Shown piece by piece: positions 14,222-21,615 of a DNA stretch of 40,920 nucleotides. Each line of letters begins with the position of its first letter. Positions within the stretch are counted from its first letter, which is position 1. The notes below the pieces were generated by a model. The model searched no databases and was not told where the DNA came from. It worked only from the letters and a program-made list of their open reading frames with translations. Source of the DNA: Microcaldota archaeon (GTDB lineage: Archaea > Micrarchaeota > Micrarchaeia > Micrarchaeales > CABMGC01); assembly GCA_027365175.1 (NCBI GenBank), contig DAHXNY010000008.1:1-40920 (forward strand), in the 5' to 3' direction. The position numbers and the translations under genes are program-made.

Positions 14222-15498
14222 CCGTTTGCAGCCTGCTGGCTGAGCTTTGCCTTCTTGGAGTAATGCGACTCCACATATCTCTCAAGGTGCTTCTTGAATT
14301 CATCGGTTGCAACATCTGCCTTTACTGCAGCCACCTGCTTCCCATCCTCGTATATGAGGCATGAGGGGTTCTCTCCGCTGCCCGGAAGTGATATGCCTAT
14401 CTGCGCCATTCTCGACTCTCCAGGACCGTTGACAACGCAGCCCATAACCGCAACCTTCATCTCCTCCACACCGTCATATCCCGAGTTCTTCCATTCGGGC
14501 ATGCGCTCCTGCAGATATCCGGTAAGATCCTCTGCCATCTCCTGGAATGTCGTAGAGGTCGTCCTTCCGCACCCAGGGCAGCTCGTTACCACAGGCGAGA
14601 AGTGCCTTATATCAAGTGACTGAAGGATATGCCTGCACACCTTCACCTCCTCCGCCCTGCTCGAGCCTGGAGTCGGCGTAAGCGACACTCTTATCGTATC
14701 TCCTATTCCCTGTGTCAGGAGCAATGACAGCGCTGCTGACGAAGCTGCCACTCCCTTGCCGCCTATACCTGCTTCCGTGAGACCCAGGTGGAGCGGCTGC
14801 TCTATCCTAGAGGCAAGCATCTCATACGCCTTTACCATCTTTGAGACCTCAGAGATCTTAGTGCTGACTATTATCTTGTTGGGCTCTACACCGTACTCCA
14901 CGGCTTTATTCACGGACTGCACGGCGCTCTCCACAACAGCCGCAATCATTATGTCATCTGCGCTCTTCTGCACAGCTGCCTTGGTATTGTCATCCATCAT
15001 CTTCGTCAGAACGGTCTGGTCAAGTGATCCCCAGTTCACGCCTATCCTTACGGGCTTGTCATGGTCCTTTGCAACATCTAGTATTGACTTGAAATTATCA
15101 TCATGCTTATCGCCGAAACCGACGTTCCCGGGGTTTATCCTGTACTTGTCGAGCGCGTCTGCACACGAAGGAACTTCCCTGAGCAGCTGATGCCCGTTGT
15201 AATGGAAATCCCCTATCAACGGTATGTTATACCCCAGATCATCAAGCGCCTTCCTTATATCCGCTACTGCGCGTGCCATCCTTAGATTCTGTACTGTGAA
15301 CCTGACGAGCTCCGAGCCAGCCTTATAAAGCTCTATTATCTGCGCTACTGTGGCTGTAACATCTCCTGTGTCGGTATTGGTCATGCTCTGTATTGCAACA
15401 GGATGCTCAGACCCTATGTACATGTCCCTTACTCTTACCTGAAGGCTCCTTCTCCTCGGTTTCCAATCTGTATCCTTTCCCATGCTTATTGTTGCCAT
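14218..15498 (-). CDS. ispG: 4-hydroxy-3-methylbut-2-enyl diphosphate synthase
   Basis: Penultimate enzyme of the MEP (non-mevalonate) isoprenoid pathway; it reductively opens MEcPP to HMBPP using a [4Fe-4S] cluster. The 426-residue protein has the N-terminal TIM-barrel start (HPVAIQSMTNTDTGD, residues 32-46) and the cluster Cys in CPGCGRTT (Cys307, Cys310) and VMGCVVNGPGES (Cys353, Glu361), so it should be active. It begins four bases after the ispH stop, with GTGAG as ribosome-binding site, so the two are co-translated. It is the last gene of the dxr-ispH-ispG cluster. Archaea normally use mevalonate, so bacterial origin is likely. Confidence 0.95.
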   Translation of the reverse strand: MATISMGKDTDWKPRRRSLQVRVRDMYIGSEHPVAIQSMTNTDTGDVTATVAQIIELYKAGSELVRFTVQNLRMARAVADIRKALDDLGYNIPLIGDFHYNGHQLLREVPSCADALDKYRINPGNVGFGDKHDDNFKSILDVAKDHDKPVRIGVNWGSLDQTVLTKMMDDNTKAAVQKSADDIMIAAVVESAVQSVNKAVEYGVEPNKIIVSTKISEVSKMVKAYEMLASRIEQPLHLGLTEAGIGGKGVAASSAALSLLLTQGIGDTIRVSLTPTPGSSRAEEVKVCRHILQSLDIRHFSPVVTSCPGCGRTTSTTFQEMAEDLTGYLQERMPEWKNSGYDGVEEMKVAVMGCVVNGPGESRMAQIGISLPGSGENPSCLIYEDGKQVAAVKADVATDEFKKHLERYVESHYSKKAKLSQQAANG

Positions 15499-15502
15499 TC
15501 GC

Positions 15503-16450
15503 TCACATGCTCCTTGAAAGAGGTCTGTTGAGTTCGTAAGGCATGGTGAATTTCATATCCTCCTTTATCACTTGCATGCTCTCCACCGTGGCTCCGCGGT
15601 CCTTGAAGTACTGCGCAAGCTCCTGGACAAGGTACTCGGGAGCGCTGGCTCCTGCAGTAATCCCCACTGTCTTCTTGCCTTCGACCCACTCCTCCTTAAG
15701 CTCACTTACGCTGTCTATAAGATACGCATCGACTCCCAAAGCCTTTGCAGTATCGGCTAATCTGTTTGAGTTTGAAGAGTTCTTGCTGCCAAGAACCAAT
15801 ACAACATCACACCTGCCTGCAGCCTGCTTTATCGCCCCTTGCCTGTTTGTAGTAGCATAGCATATGTCAGAGGACGGCGGGGCCCTGAGCTGCGGAAATC
15901 TCTTCTTAAGAGCATCTATAACTCCCATGCACTCGTCTACAGAGAGCGTTGTCTGTGTCAGGTATGCAAGCTTTGAAGGATCCCTTACCTTTATCTCGCC
16001 GACCTCTTCTGGCGTCTCTACTATCTGCGTTATGTCAGGCCGTATCCCCATAACCCCTACCGCTTCAGGGTGGTTCCTGTGCCCTATATACAGTATCTCA
16101 AGGCCCTCCTTTGCAAACCTGCCTACCTCTATGTGTATCTTGGAAACAAGAGGGCATGTCGCATCTATCGTAGAGAGCTTCCTGGCTCTTGCCTCCTCCC
16201 TTATCTTCGGCGCTATCCCATGTGCTGAGAAGACGCAGACACTCCCTTCGGGTATCTCCGATATCTCCTCCACGAATATCGCCCCTTTCTTACGCAGTGC
16301 ATCGCACACCGTCTTGTTATGCACTATCTCGTGTTTCACATATATTGGCGCACCGAAGTTCTCAATCGCTTCCTCTACAGTATTGACTGCACGCTCCACT
16401 CCTGCGCAGAATCCTCTTGGCTCTATCAGAATTATCTTTTCAACGCTCAT
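15503..16450 (-). CDS. ispH: 4-hydroxy-3-methylbut-2-enyl diphosphate reductase
   Basis: Last step of the MEP pathway, giving IPP and DMAPP from HMBPP. The 315-residue length is typical. The three cluster Cys are present (GFCAGVERA Cys15; DATCPLVSK Cys99; DICYATTNRQ Cys197), with catalytic Glu129 in HPEAVGVMG, Thr in YLTQTTLS, SSNSNRL and ITAGASAPE. All expected active-site motifs are intact. An own promoter lies upstream (16511-16518) and GGTAG precedes ATG 16450, so it may be transcribed with ispG separately from dxr, 161 bases upstream. Confidence 0.95.
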   Translation of the reverse strand: MSVEKIILIEPRGFCAGVERAVNTVEEAIENFGAPIYVKHEIVHNKTVCDALRKKGAIFVEEISEIPEGSVCVFSAHGIAPKIREEARARKLSTIDATCPLVSKIHIEVGRFAKEGLEILYIGHRNHPEAVGVMGIRPDITQIVETPEEVGEIKVRDPSKLAYLTQTTLSVDECMGVIDALKKRFPQLRAPPSSDICYATTNRQGAIKQAAGRCDVVLVLGSKNSSNSNRLADTAKALGVDAYLIDSVSELKEEWVEGKKTVGITAGASAPEYLVQELAQYFKDRGATVESMQVIKEDMKFTMPYELNRPLSRSM

Positions 16451-16518
16451 TTCACTACCTTGTTATCATCCTTTACTAATTGCTTCAGGTCTGATTCTCT
16501 CCCCTAACAAATTTATAA
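16451..16518 (-). promoter_or_regulatory. Promoter and ribosome-binding site of ispH-ispG
   Basis: On the minus strand TTATAAAT (16511-16518) would start transcription near 16488, giving a ~38-base leader ending in AGGTAGTGAA (16451-16460) directly before the ATG. Confidence 0.5.
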
Positions 16519-16611
16519 CTATATGCGGCTACCGAATTATTTATAATAGAATACCTGTAAATGGCACATGACGAACTAGTTTTAGACAGTACTGCCATGC
16601 CTCTCCCATAA

Positions 16612-17880
16612 TCATCTACATATCCTCTTTCGTTCACCGGCAGTATCTTCGGAGAGTATCTCCTTGTAATTATGCATGACATGTTTTCTTGCCCACGAGT
16701 CTGCCTCTATTATCTGTCCCAGTGTGGGCTCCCTATTGACAGGATGGGCATCAAGGGCGCTCTTTATCAGCTTTGGCATATCCGTAAATCCTATCCTTCC
16801 GTTGCAGAAGAGCTCCACAGCTGTCTCATCTGCACCGTTAAGCACTGCAGGCGCGCTGCCGCCGAGCCTTCCTGCCCTGTAAGCAAGGGCTATGCTTGGG
16901 AAGCGTTCGGTGTCAGGCTCCTCAAAATCAAACCTTCCTATCTCTGAGAGCTCGAGCCTCTTAAGCCCCGTGTCTATCCTGTATGGGTAAGTGAGGGAGT
17001 AAGCTATGGGGTATCTCATGTCATGTGGGCCCTGCTGCACCTTCTGGCTTCCATCTATTAGCTGCACGCCCGAATGGACTATGCTCTGTGGGTGCACGAC
17101 TATCCTCACCTTATCGACCTGCACTCCGAATATCGAAGCTATCTCTATAACCTCCATTCCCTTGTTCATAAGCGTTGCAGAGCGTATAGTTATCAGCCTG
17201 CCCATGTCCCACGTAGGATGCCTCAGGGCCTGCTGAAGGGTGGCCTTATCCAGCTCCTCCCTGTTCCACTCGCGGAAAGGCCCTCCTGAGCATGTGAGTA
17301 TGAAGTGGTCTATATTGTTCTTTGCACCTCTGTGCAGATGCCATACCGCACTGTGTCTGTCCTCTGAAGCATATATCTCAGGTTCCAAAGTCTGCCATAT
17401 CGCATTCGGTTCGCTGTCTATGGGCAGTATCTCTACACCATGCCTCTTTGCGGCCTCTGTCACCAGCCTGCCTGCAGTCAGGAAGGCCTCCTTGTTAGCT
17501 ATCGGCACCGTATTTCCTGCCTCAATGGCCGCAAGCGTTGGCGCAAGCCCTGCAAATCCTGCAGTGGCTATCACCACATATCCATCGCTTATGCTCCTGC
17601 AAAGATCTACTGCCTCCTGCTCTCCTGACAGTATCTCCGTCTTAACTCCCTTTCCAGAAAGCCGTATTCTGAGATCCTCTGCCTTATCCTCGTCAACTAC
17701 TACTGCCTTTTCCGGACCGAACTCCAGAATCTGCTTCTCAAGAATATCTATATTGCTGTTGCATGCCAATCCGCATACCTTGAAATTGCGCTTGCCAGAC
17801 AGCCTTTTAACGACATCAAGCGTCTGCGTTCCTATCGAACCTGTAGATCCATGTATTACCAAGGGTATATCATCGTCCAT
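16612..17880 (-). CDS. dxr: 1-deoxy-D-xylulose 5-phosphate reductoisomerase, divergent
   Basis: Second step of the MEP pathway: NADPH-dependent rearrangement and reduction of DXP to MEP. At 422 residues it is slightly longer than usual. Visible motifs: GSTGSIG (11-17, NADPH), IANKEAFLTAG (128-137), DSE at 155-157 (metal Asp/Glu), SGGPFRE (198-204), HPTW (221-224), SATLMNKGMEVIE (234-246, with Ser, Asn, Lys and metal-binding Glu), and HPQSIVHS. Two usually invariant spots differ: the DSEH motif is DSEP (Pro158), and MGxKISVDSAT is MGRLITIRSAT. The C-terminal domain is complete. It heads the cluster with ispH and ispG, 161 bases before ispH. Metal ligands are conserved, so I expect activity, but this is not certain. 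Confidence 0.93.
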   Translation of the reverse strand: MDDDIPLVIHGSTGSIGTQTLDVVKRLSGKRNFKVCGLACNSNIDILEKQILEFGPEKAVVVDEDKAEDLRIRLSGKGVKTEILSGEQEAVDLCRSISDGYVVIATAGFAGLAPTLAAIEAGNTVPIANKEAFLTAGRLVTEAAKRHGVEILPIDSEPNAIWQTLEPEIYASEDRHSAVWHLHRGAKNNIDHFILTCSGGPFREWNREELDKATLQQALRHPTWDMGRLITIRSATLMNKGMEVIEIASIFGVQVDKVRIVVHPQSIVHSGVQLIDGSQKVQQGPHDMRYPIAYSLTYPYRIDTGLKRLELSEIGRFDFEEPDTERFPSIALAYRAGRLGGSAPAVLNGADETAVELFCNGRIGFTDMPKLIKSALDAHPVNREPTLGQIIEADSWARKHVMHNYKEILSEDTAGERKRICR

Positions 17881-17911
17881 AGCTACACGACAAGAGTCAT
17901 TGAATTCGTTT

Positions 17912-17921
17912 AGTATATATT
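17912..17921 (-). promoter_or_regulatory. TATA box of dxr
   Basis: AATATATACT on the minus strand, about 32 bases before ATG 17880; a practically leaderless transcript is implied. Confidence 0.5.
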
Positions 17922-18001
17922 GATTGGGATGCGTTCGTCAATCTGCAATTTACATAAAAAGAATAAGAAAAAAGGATAAGAAAATAAAAGGCAGGAAAGA
18001 C

Positions 18002-18724
18002 TCAGTATCCGCCTCTAAACATGTTGAATGCGTTTGCGTAGTTCTGCGCTGCATATGCCATGCCCTGCATTTGCTGTATTGCCGCGTATCTCTGCTGTAT
18101 CTGATATTGCATCGCCTGCTGTTGCTGCTGAAGGGCTAACTGCTGCCCCTGGGCCTGTTCCTGTGCCCTTAGTTGCTCTTCCTGCAGTCTGTACTGTGCG
18201 TTCTGTTCTCTTTGTTGGAGATTCAATTGTCTGTTCTGCAGTTTATACTGCATCTCCTGTACTGTCATCTGCTGAGGCTGAGCCTGTACCGGAGTCGCCA
18301 CGTATCTTGTAACATATCTTGTGACATACTCTTTTACTACTGCAGGATGCTGTGCTGCAGAAGCCTGGCTGTAATGCACCGCTTCAGGGTGCTCCACGGC
18401 AACCTTCTTATACGGGGGGTGCTGTGCCTGCTGCATGCCCTCGCTTATTGAGGTCTCTACAACATGAAAGAATCTCTTGACTTCCTGATGGTGTATTCCT
18501 GCATCATAAATGCCTACTGCCGCAATCCCTGCAAGAAGTACTGCCGGCCATTTCTTACCATGTTTTGGCTTATACTCCGGCTCTCTCTGCCTGTGCTGAG
18601 CGTTCCTCCTATCATCATTCTCAGCCTGCCTGTCGCTTGAAACGTTCTCGTGCAATACATTAGGTCCTTCTGCATGTCTACTATCATCAGATGCTTCCTC
18701 CTTCCTAGTTTTGTATTTGTTCAT
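18002..18724 (-). CDS. Gln-rich single-pass membrane protein
   Basis: A 240-residue protein of no recognised family. Residues 1-57 are hydrophilic and charged (likely cytoplasmic). A single hydrophobic segment at about 58-75 (KWPAVLLAGIAAVGIYDAG) is followed by a His/Pro-rich linker with a duplicated YVTRYVTRYV (about 135-145), a long Gln-rich coiled coil (about 155-215) and a Tyr/Met/Ala-rich tail ending FNMFRGGY. The Gln-rich helix could mediate self-assembly or attachment to a surface structure. A TATA box at 18757-18765 fixes the ATG at 18724. It converges on no neighbour and seems monocistronic. Confidence 0.65.
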   Translation of the reverse strand: MNKYKTRKEEASDDSRHAEGPNVLHENVSSDRQAENDDRRNAQHRQREPEYKPKHGKKWPAVLLAGIAAVGIYDAGIHHQEVKRFFHVVETSISEGMQQAQHPPYKKVAVEHPEAVHYSQASAAQHPAVVKEYVTRYVTRYVATPVQAQPQQMTVQEMQYKLQNRQLNLQQREQNAQYRLQEEQLRAQEQAQGQQLALQQQQQAMQYQIQQRYAAIQQMQGMAYAAQNYANAFNMFRGGY

Positions 18725-18756
18725 CTAAATCCCACATAGTATTAATGCGTTTATGG

Positions 18757-18765
18757 TATTTAAAG
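18757..18765 (-). promoter_or_regulatory. TATA box of the Gln-rich protein gene
   Basis: CTTTAAATA on the minus strand, 33 bases before ATG 18724. Confidence 0.5.
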
Positions 18766-18848
18766 CATACCGTAGGTATTGGATGAATGTCAATCTATGA
18801 GGAAAAGCGGAAATATGAACGCAAAGACTCTAATCGGCATCTTGTGAA

Positions 18849-18873
18849 GCCTGCATGCTTATACCATGCAGGC
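18849..18873. repeat. Perfect 9-bp inverted repeat in an intergenic region
   Basis: GCCTGCATG and CATGCAGGC around a 7-base loop (CTTATAC). On the plus strand it is followed by CTTTATT, so it could be a transcript end, but no expressed gene ends here on that strand. It lies inside a 69-codon ORF (18787-18996) that has no other support. The 18725-19080 gap otherwise shows only promoters. Confidence 0.5.
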
Positions 18874-19043
18874 CTTTATTCCCCTCCCCATCCTTTCGGA
18901 TGTACCCCTGCTTCCGTAAAATGCGTATTATCTGCCTTTGTTTACAGATACGTTTTTCTGGTATTTAAAGCTATGTCCGGACCGATTTTTGAATAGGAAA
19001 AACCGGATCATAGCAGAAGAAAAACAGAAGGACCTGCTACTTG

Positions 19044-19053
19044 TTTATAAATG
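19044..19053 (+). promoter_or_regulatory. TATA box of the DUF4382-like surface protein gene
   Basis: TTTATAAATG, about 33 bases before ATG 19081, with no ribosome-binding sequence between; a leaderless start is likely. Confidence 0.6.
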
Positions 19054-19080
19054 TTTACTGACAGATAACTAACGATTAGC

Positions 19081-20619
19081 ATGAACAAAGGAGTGATCGT
19101 TGGAGCAGTAGTGCTCTTGGTGGTAATAATAGCAGGCGCATATCTCATAATGCAGAACCAGGCAAATCTGGGCAGCAATGCAAACCTGGCAGTGATAAGC
19201 CTTACTGATCCTCCTAATGTCCCTAACGGCACAACCTCACTCATGATCTCATATTCGGCAGTACAGGCGCATGTTGTAAATACAAGCTCTTCGGGATGGG
19301 TAAACATACAGGGAAGCGGTTCTGTCGACCTTCTCTCACTGGTTAACGTATCGCAGATAATAGCCAATTCAGGCATATCCTCAAATTCAACTATAAACAT
19401 GGTAAGGTTCAAAGTGAATTCTGCCAATATAACAATAAACGGAGTAACCTCCAATGTGAGCGTACCAAGCAGCATGATAACCGCAAACGTAAGCAACAGC
19501 GGAAACAATACCTCGCACATACTTGTAGACCTCTCGCCTTCGATAGTAGCAATATACACGAATTCATCGACTATCTTTGTCATGGTCCCATCAGTACGCG
19601 CGGTAGCCTTCTCAGGAAGCCACGGGCAGGTGCAGATAGGGGCAAGGACGCAGCTAAATTCCACTGAAAAGGCAGAGATAGCTGTAAGGCCAAATCTCAG
19701 TATAACAAGCGAATCTGTGATGAACTCGGGAAACAGCAGCACAGTCAGCGTAACAGTAAAGAATAACGGGAACCAGAGCATAACGATAAAGCATGTGATG
19801 GTAAGGGGCAGCATGCAGGTAGTGGTAAAGCCGTTCGCAAGCGTAGACGCATCGGAGAATGCAAATGTAAACTCTTCCAACGGCACAGGAGTAAATGCCT
19901 CTGGAAAATCCGAGACAAATGTAAACTCACAGAGAAGGCCACTGGTGATGGGAGTACTGAATGGCAATGCAAATGCCAATGCAGATTCTAATGCAAGCGG
20001 ATTAAACATGGGCCTTAATGGCTCTTACGGCGCAGGCCTGTCCAATGGAAACGTTAGCGTAAACGAGAGCACAATTATCAACAACGGAAAAGCGCTGCTA
20101 AACGAGACCATACGTGTGGTAGCAGGCAATGTAGTTAAGATAGGGGACCTATTCATAAATGGAAATGCGATAACATCTGGAAATGTGAGCATAAACGGCT
20201 CTGTTGTCAGGATAGGCAACATAGTCAGCATAAACAACGGAGAGATAGAGGTTGACGGCAGAGGCACAGGAGTCAGGATAAGCGGCCAGGGAGCGCAGGA
20301 AGCTGCAACTCTGGGTGCAGACATGAAGTCAAGGGTAAACTCCCTGGCAACTCTGGGAATAGAGATACATGACCTGAAGGCAGTGAATTTTGCCATATCG
20401 AGCAACGGCACAATGGTACTACCCAACTCAGAGAGGTCTGCTGAGGGAGAGAACGGATACGTTCTTGCTTCAGGCGCACAGGCAACGTTCACCTATTCCG
20501 GGACAATGTCGGCAGGAAACGGCCATGTACTGATAACTTTCGTTCCTGGAAGCAACTATGGCGTATATGTGCAGGGACAGGAGGGAGCTAATGCAAGGGC
20601 AAACGTGACCGCATCATGA
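19081..20619 (+). CDS. N-terminally anchored surface protein, DUF4382-like domain
   Basis: A 512-residue protein with an N-terminal hydrophobic anchor (residues 4-23) and an otherwise extracellular chain. Residues ~33-175 match the DUF4382 pattern: a repeated beta-strand lead (SLMISYSAVQAHVV), GWVNIQGSGSVDLLSLVN, a line of hydrophobic strands and VPS. The rest is Asn/Ser/Gly-rich, with an Asn-Ala-Asn stretch at ~290-310 and beta-strand repeats at ~340-400 (GNVSINGS, VVRIGN). About twenty N-x-S/T sequons predict heavy N-glycosylation. Function unknown; probably an envelope or adhesion protein. A long antisense ORF on the other strand is an artefact of its biased composition. Confidence 0.7.
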   Translation: MNKGVIVGAVVLLVVIIAGAYLIMQNQANLGSNANLAVISLTDPPNVPNGTTSLMISYSAVQAHVVNTSSSGWVNIQGSGSVDLLSLVNVSQIIANSGISSNSTINMVRFKVNSANITINGVTSNVSVPSSMITANVSNSGNNTSHILVDLSPSIVAIYTNSSTIFVMVPSVRAVAFSGSHGQVQIGARTQLNSTEKAEIAVRPNLSITSESVMNSGNSSTVSVTVKNNGNQSITIKHVMVRGSMQVVVKPFASVDASENANVNSSNGTGVNASGKSETNVNSQRRPLVMGVLNGNANANADSNASGLNMGLNGSYGAGLSNGNVSVNESTIINNGKALLNETIRVVAGNVVKIGDLFINGNAITSGNVSINGSVVRIGNIVSINNGEIEVDGRGTGVRISGQGAQEAATLGADMKSRVNSLATLGIEIHDLKAVNFAISSNGTMVLPNSERSAEGENGYVLASGAQATFTYSGTMSAGNGHVLITFVPGSNYGVYVQGQEGANARANVTAS

Positions 20620-20645
20620 TGTGGCACAATCTCCCTTTGCATACG

Positions 20646-20653
20646 TTTAAATA
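20646..20653 (+). promoter_or_regulatory. TATA box of the DUF4870-like gene
   Basis: TTTAAATA. Expected transcription start is near 20675, downstream of the first ATG (20667), so ATG 20685 is the better start. Confidence 0.55.
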
Positions 20654-20684
20654 GTTTGCAGAGAAAATGCTACTAGTGGTTAAG

Positions 20685-20999
20685 ATGTCAGCATCGAAAA
20701 GCCAAAAGGGCGAAAGAAACCTGATACTTTGCGTAGGCACATACTTTTTTACATGGCTATCTGGCATAGTCGTATACCTTTTTATAAATAAAAAGGAGGA
20801 CGCATACCTCAAGTTCCATGCGCTACAGGCAATACTTCTGGGTGTTGTGATAACTGTAATATTCTGGATACCGATACCATTTCTGCCTATCCTATCATTG
20901 ATACTGTGGATATATGGGATATATGTCGGATATGAGGCATCTCAAGGACATGATGTGGAGATGCCAGTCATAGGGGAGTTTGTAAAAAAGCATATGTAA
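20685..20999 (+). CDS. Small DUF4870-like membrane protein
   Basis: A 104-residue protein with about three hydrophobic segments (roughly residues 14-36, 44-62 and 64-84). Between segments 1 and 2 lies the KKEDAYLKFHALQAILLG signature, which matches DUF4870 (Tic20-like) proteins, a widespread family of unknown function with the conserved FHA-Q motif. The C-terminal tail ends IGEFVKKHM. The start at 20685 follows GGTTAAG and is consistent with the promoter position; the ATG at 20667 would lie before the expected transcription start. Confidence 0.72.
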   Translation: MSASKSQKGERNLILCVGTYFFTWLSGIVVYLFINKKEDAYLKFHALQAILLGVVITVIFWIPIPFLPILSLILWIYGIYVGYEASQGHDVEMPVIGEFVKKHM

Positions 21000-21039
21000 A
21001 CTCTCTCACATATCTGCATGACAGATAGAAACTGCTTAG

Positions 21040-21615
21040 TCATACTGATGTAGAGGCGGTTGTATATATGGTAGTTGTGGATACGGATACTGTCTGTGAA
21101 GTTGTCCAGAGCATAACGCGCAGTTCGGCAGGCACACCGTTACCAAGAATTACCGGAGTGTTCTGTACGACTACTGTTGTGGCATTATACTCCAGGGGGT
21201 TTGGCCCTATGCTAAGGTTATACAGCTGAGGGGAATAGATCACTATATAATAATTATAGCTGACTCCGAGCAGCTGCTTTGATGCCTGATAATTAATCAG
21301 GGCGAGCGCTGCAAGCTTTGCTATCTTGGCTTCTGACAGTGCGCTGCCATTGTTGCTCGCAAGACCTATGCTGGCGTTTGTCCATGTTGACAGATCCGAG
21401 GGATCAACTACATAATACCAGTCAGAAGGCGTCCCTGTTGTCAATAGTCTGTTGGTAAGCTGCTGCATATTTGACTGCATGTTGCCATATGTATTTGAGT
21501 ATGTGATAGAAAACTGCTGCGATACGTTAAACCATACATAAGTCAGAATAACCATGGTTATCGCGAATATCACTATCGCAAAGATCATATCCATAGACCA
21601 GAATTGTAGCTTCAT
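21040..21615 (-). CDS. Pilin-like envelope protein
   Basis: A 191-residue protein with a short charged N-terminus (MKLQFWSMD) followed at once by a hydrophobic helix (MIFAIVIFAITMVILTYVWF), the layout of archaeal type IV pilin-like or class III signal proteins. The rest is a Ser/Thr/Tyr-rich extracellular domain. Its ATG overlaps the TGA of the giant LamG gene upstream as ATGA (21612-21615), so it is translationally coupled to it. It may be a pseudopilin or a partner of the LamG protein on the cell surface. No transmembrane segment at the C-terminus. Confidence 0.65.
   Translation of the reverse strand: MKLQFWSMDMIFAIVIFAITMVILTYVWFNVSQQFSITYSNTYGNMQSNMQQLTNRLLTTGTPSDWYYVVDPSDLSTWTNASIGLASNNGSALSEAKIAKLAALALINYQASKQLLGVSYNYYIVIYSPQLYNLSIGPNPLEYNATTVVVQNTPVILGNGVPAELRVMLWTTSQTVSVSTTTIYTTASTSV

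Noticed and set aside
18100-18260. Repetitive CTG/TGC-rich tract as a satellite repeat
   Set aside because: It is the Gln codon run of the coiled-coil protein read from the other strand.
18787-18996. 69-codon plus-strand ORF in the intergenic gap
   Set aside because: It spans a perfect hairpin, shows no recognisable product, and has no TATA box at the expected distance; I treat it as chance.
19008-20009. 333-codon ORF on the minus strand
   Set aside because: It lies entirely antisense to the DUF4382-like gene and arises from that gene's biased Asn/Ser/Gly codons; the translated product is a composition artefact without a domain.
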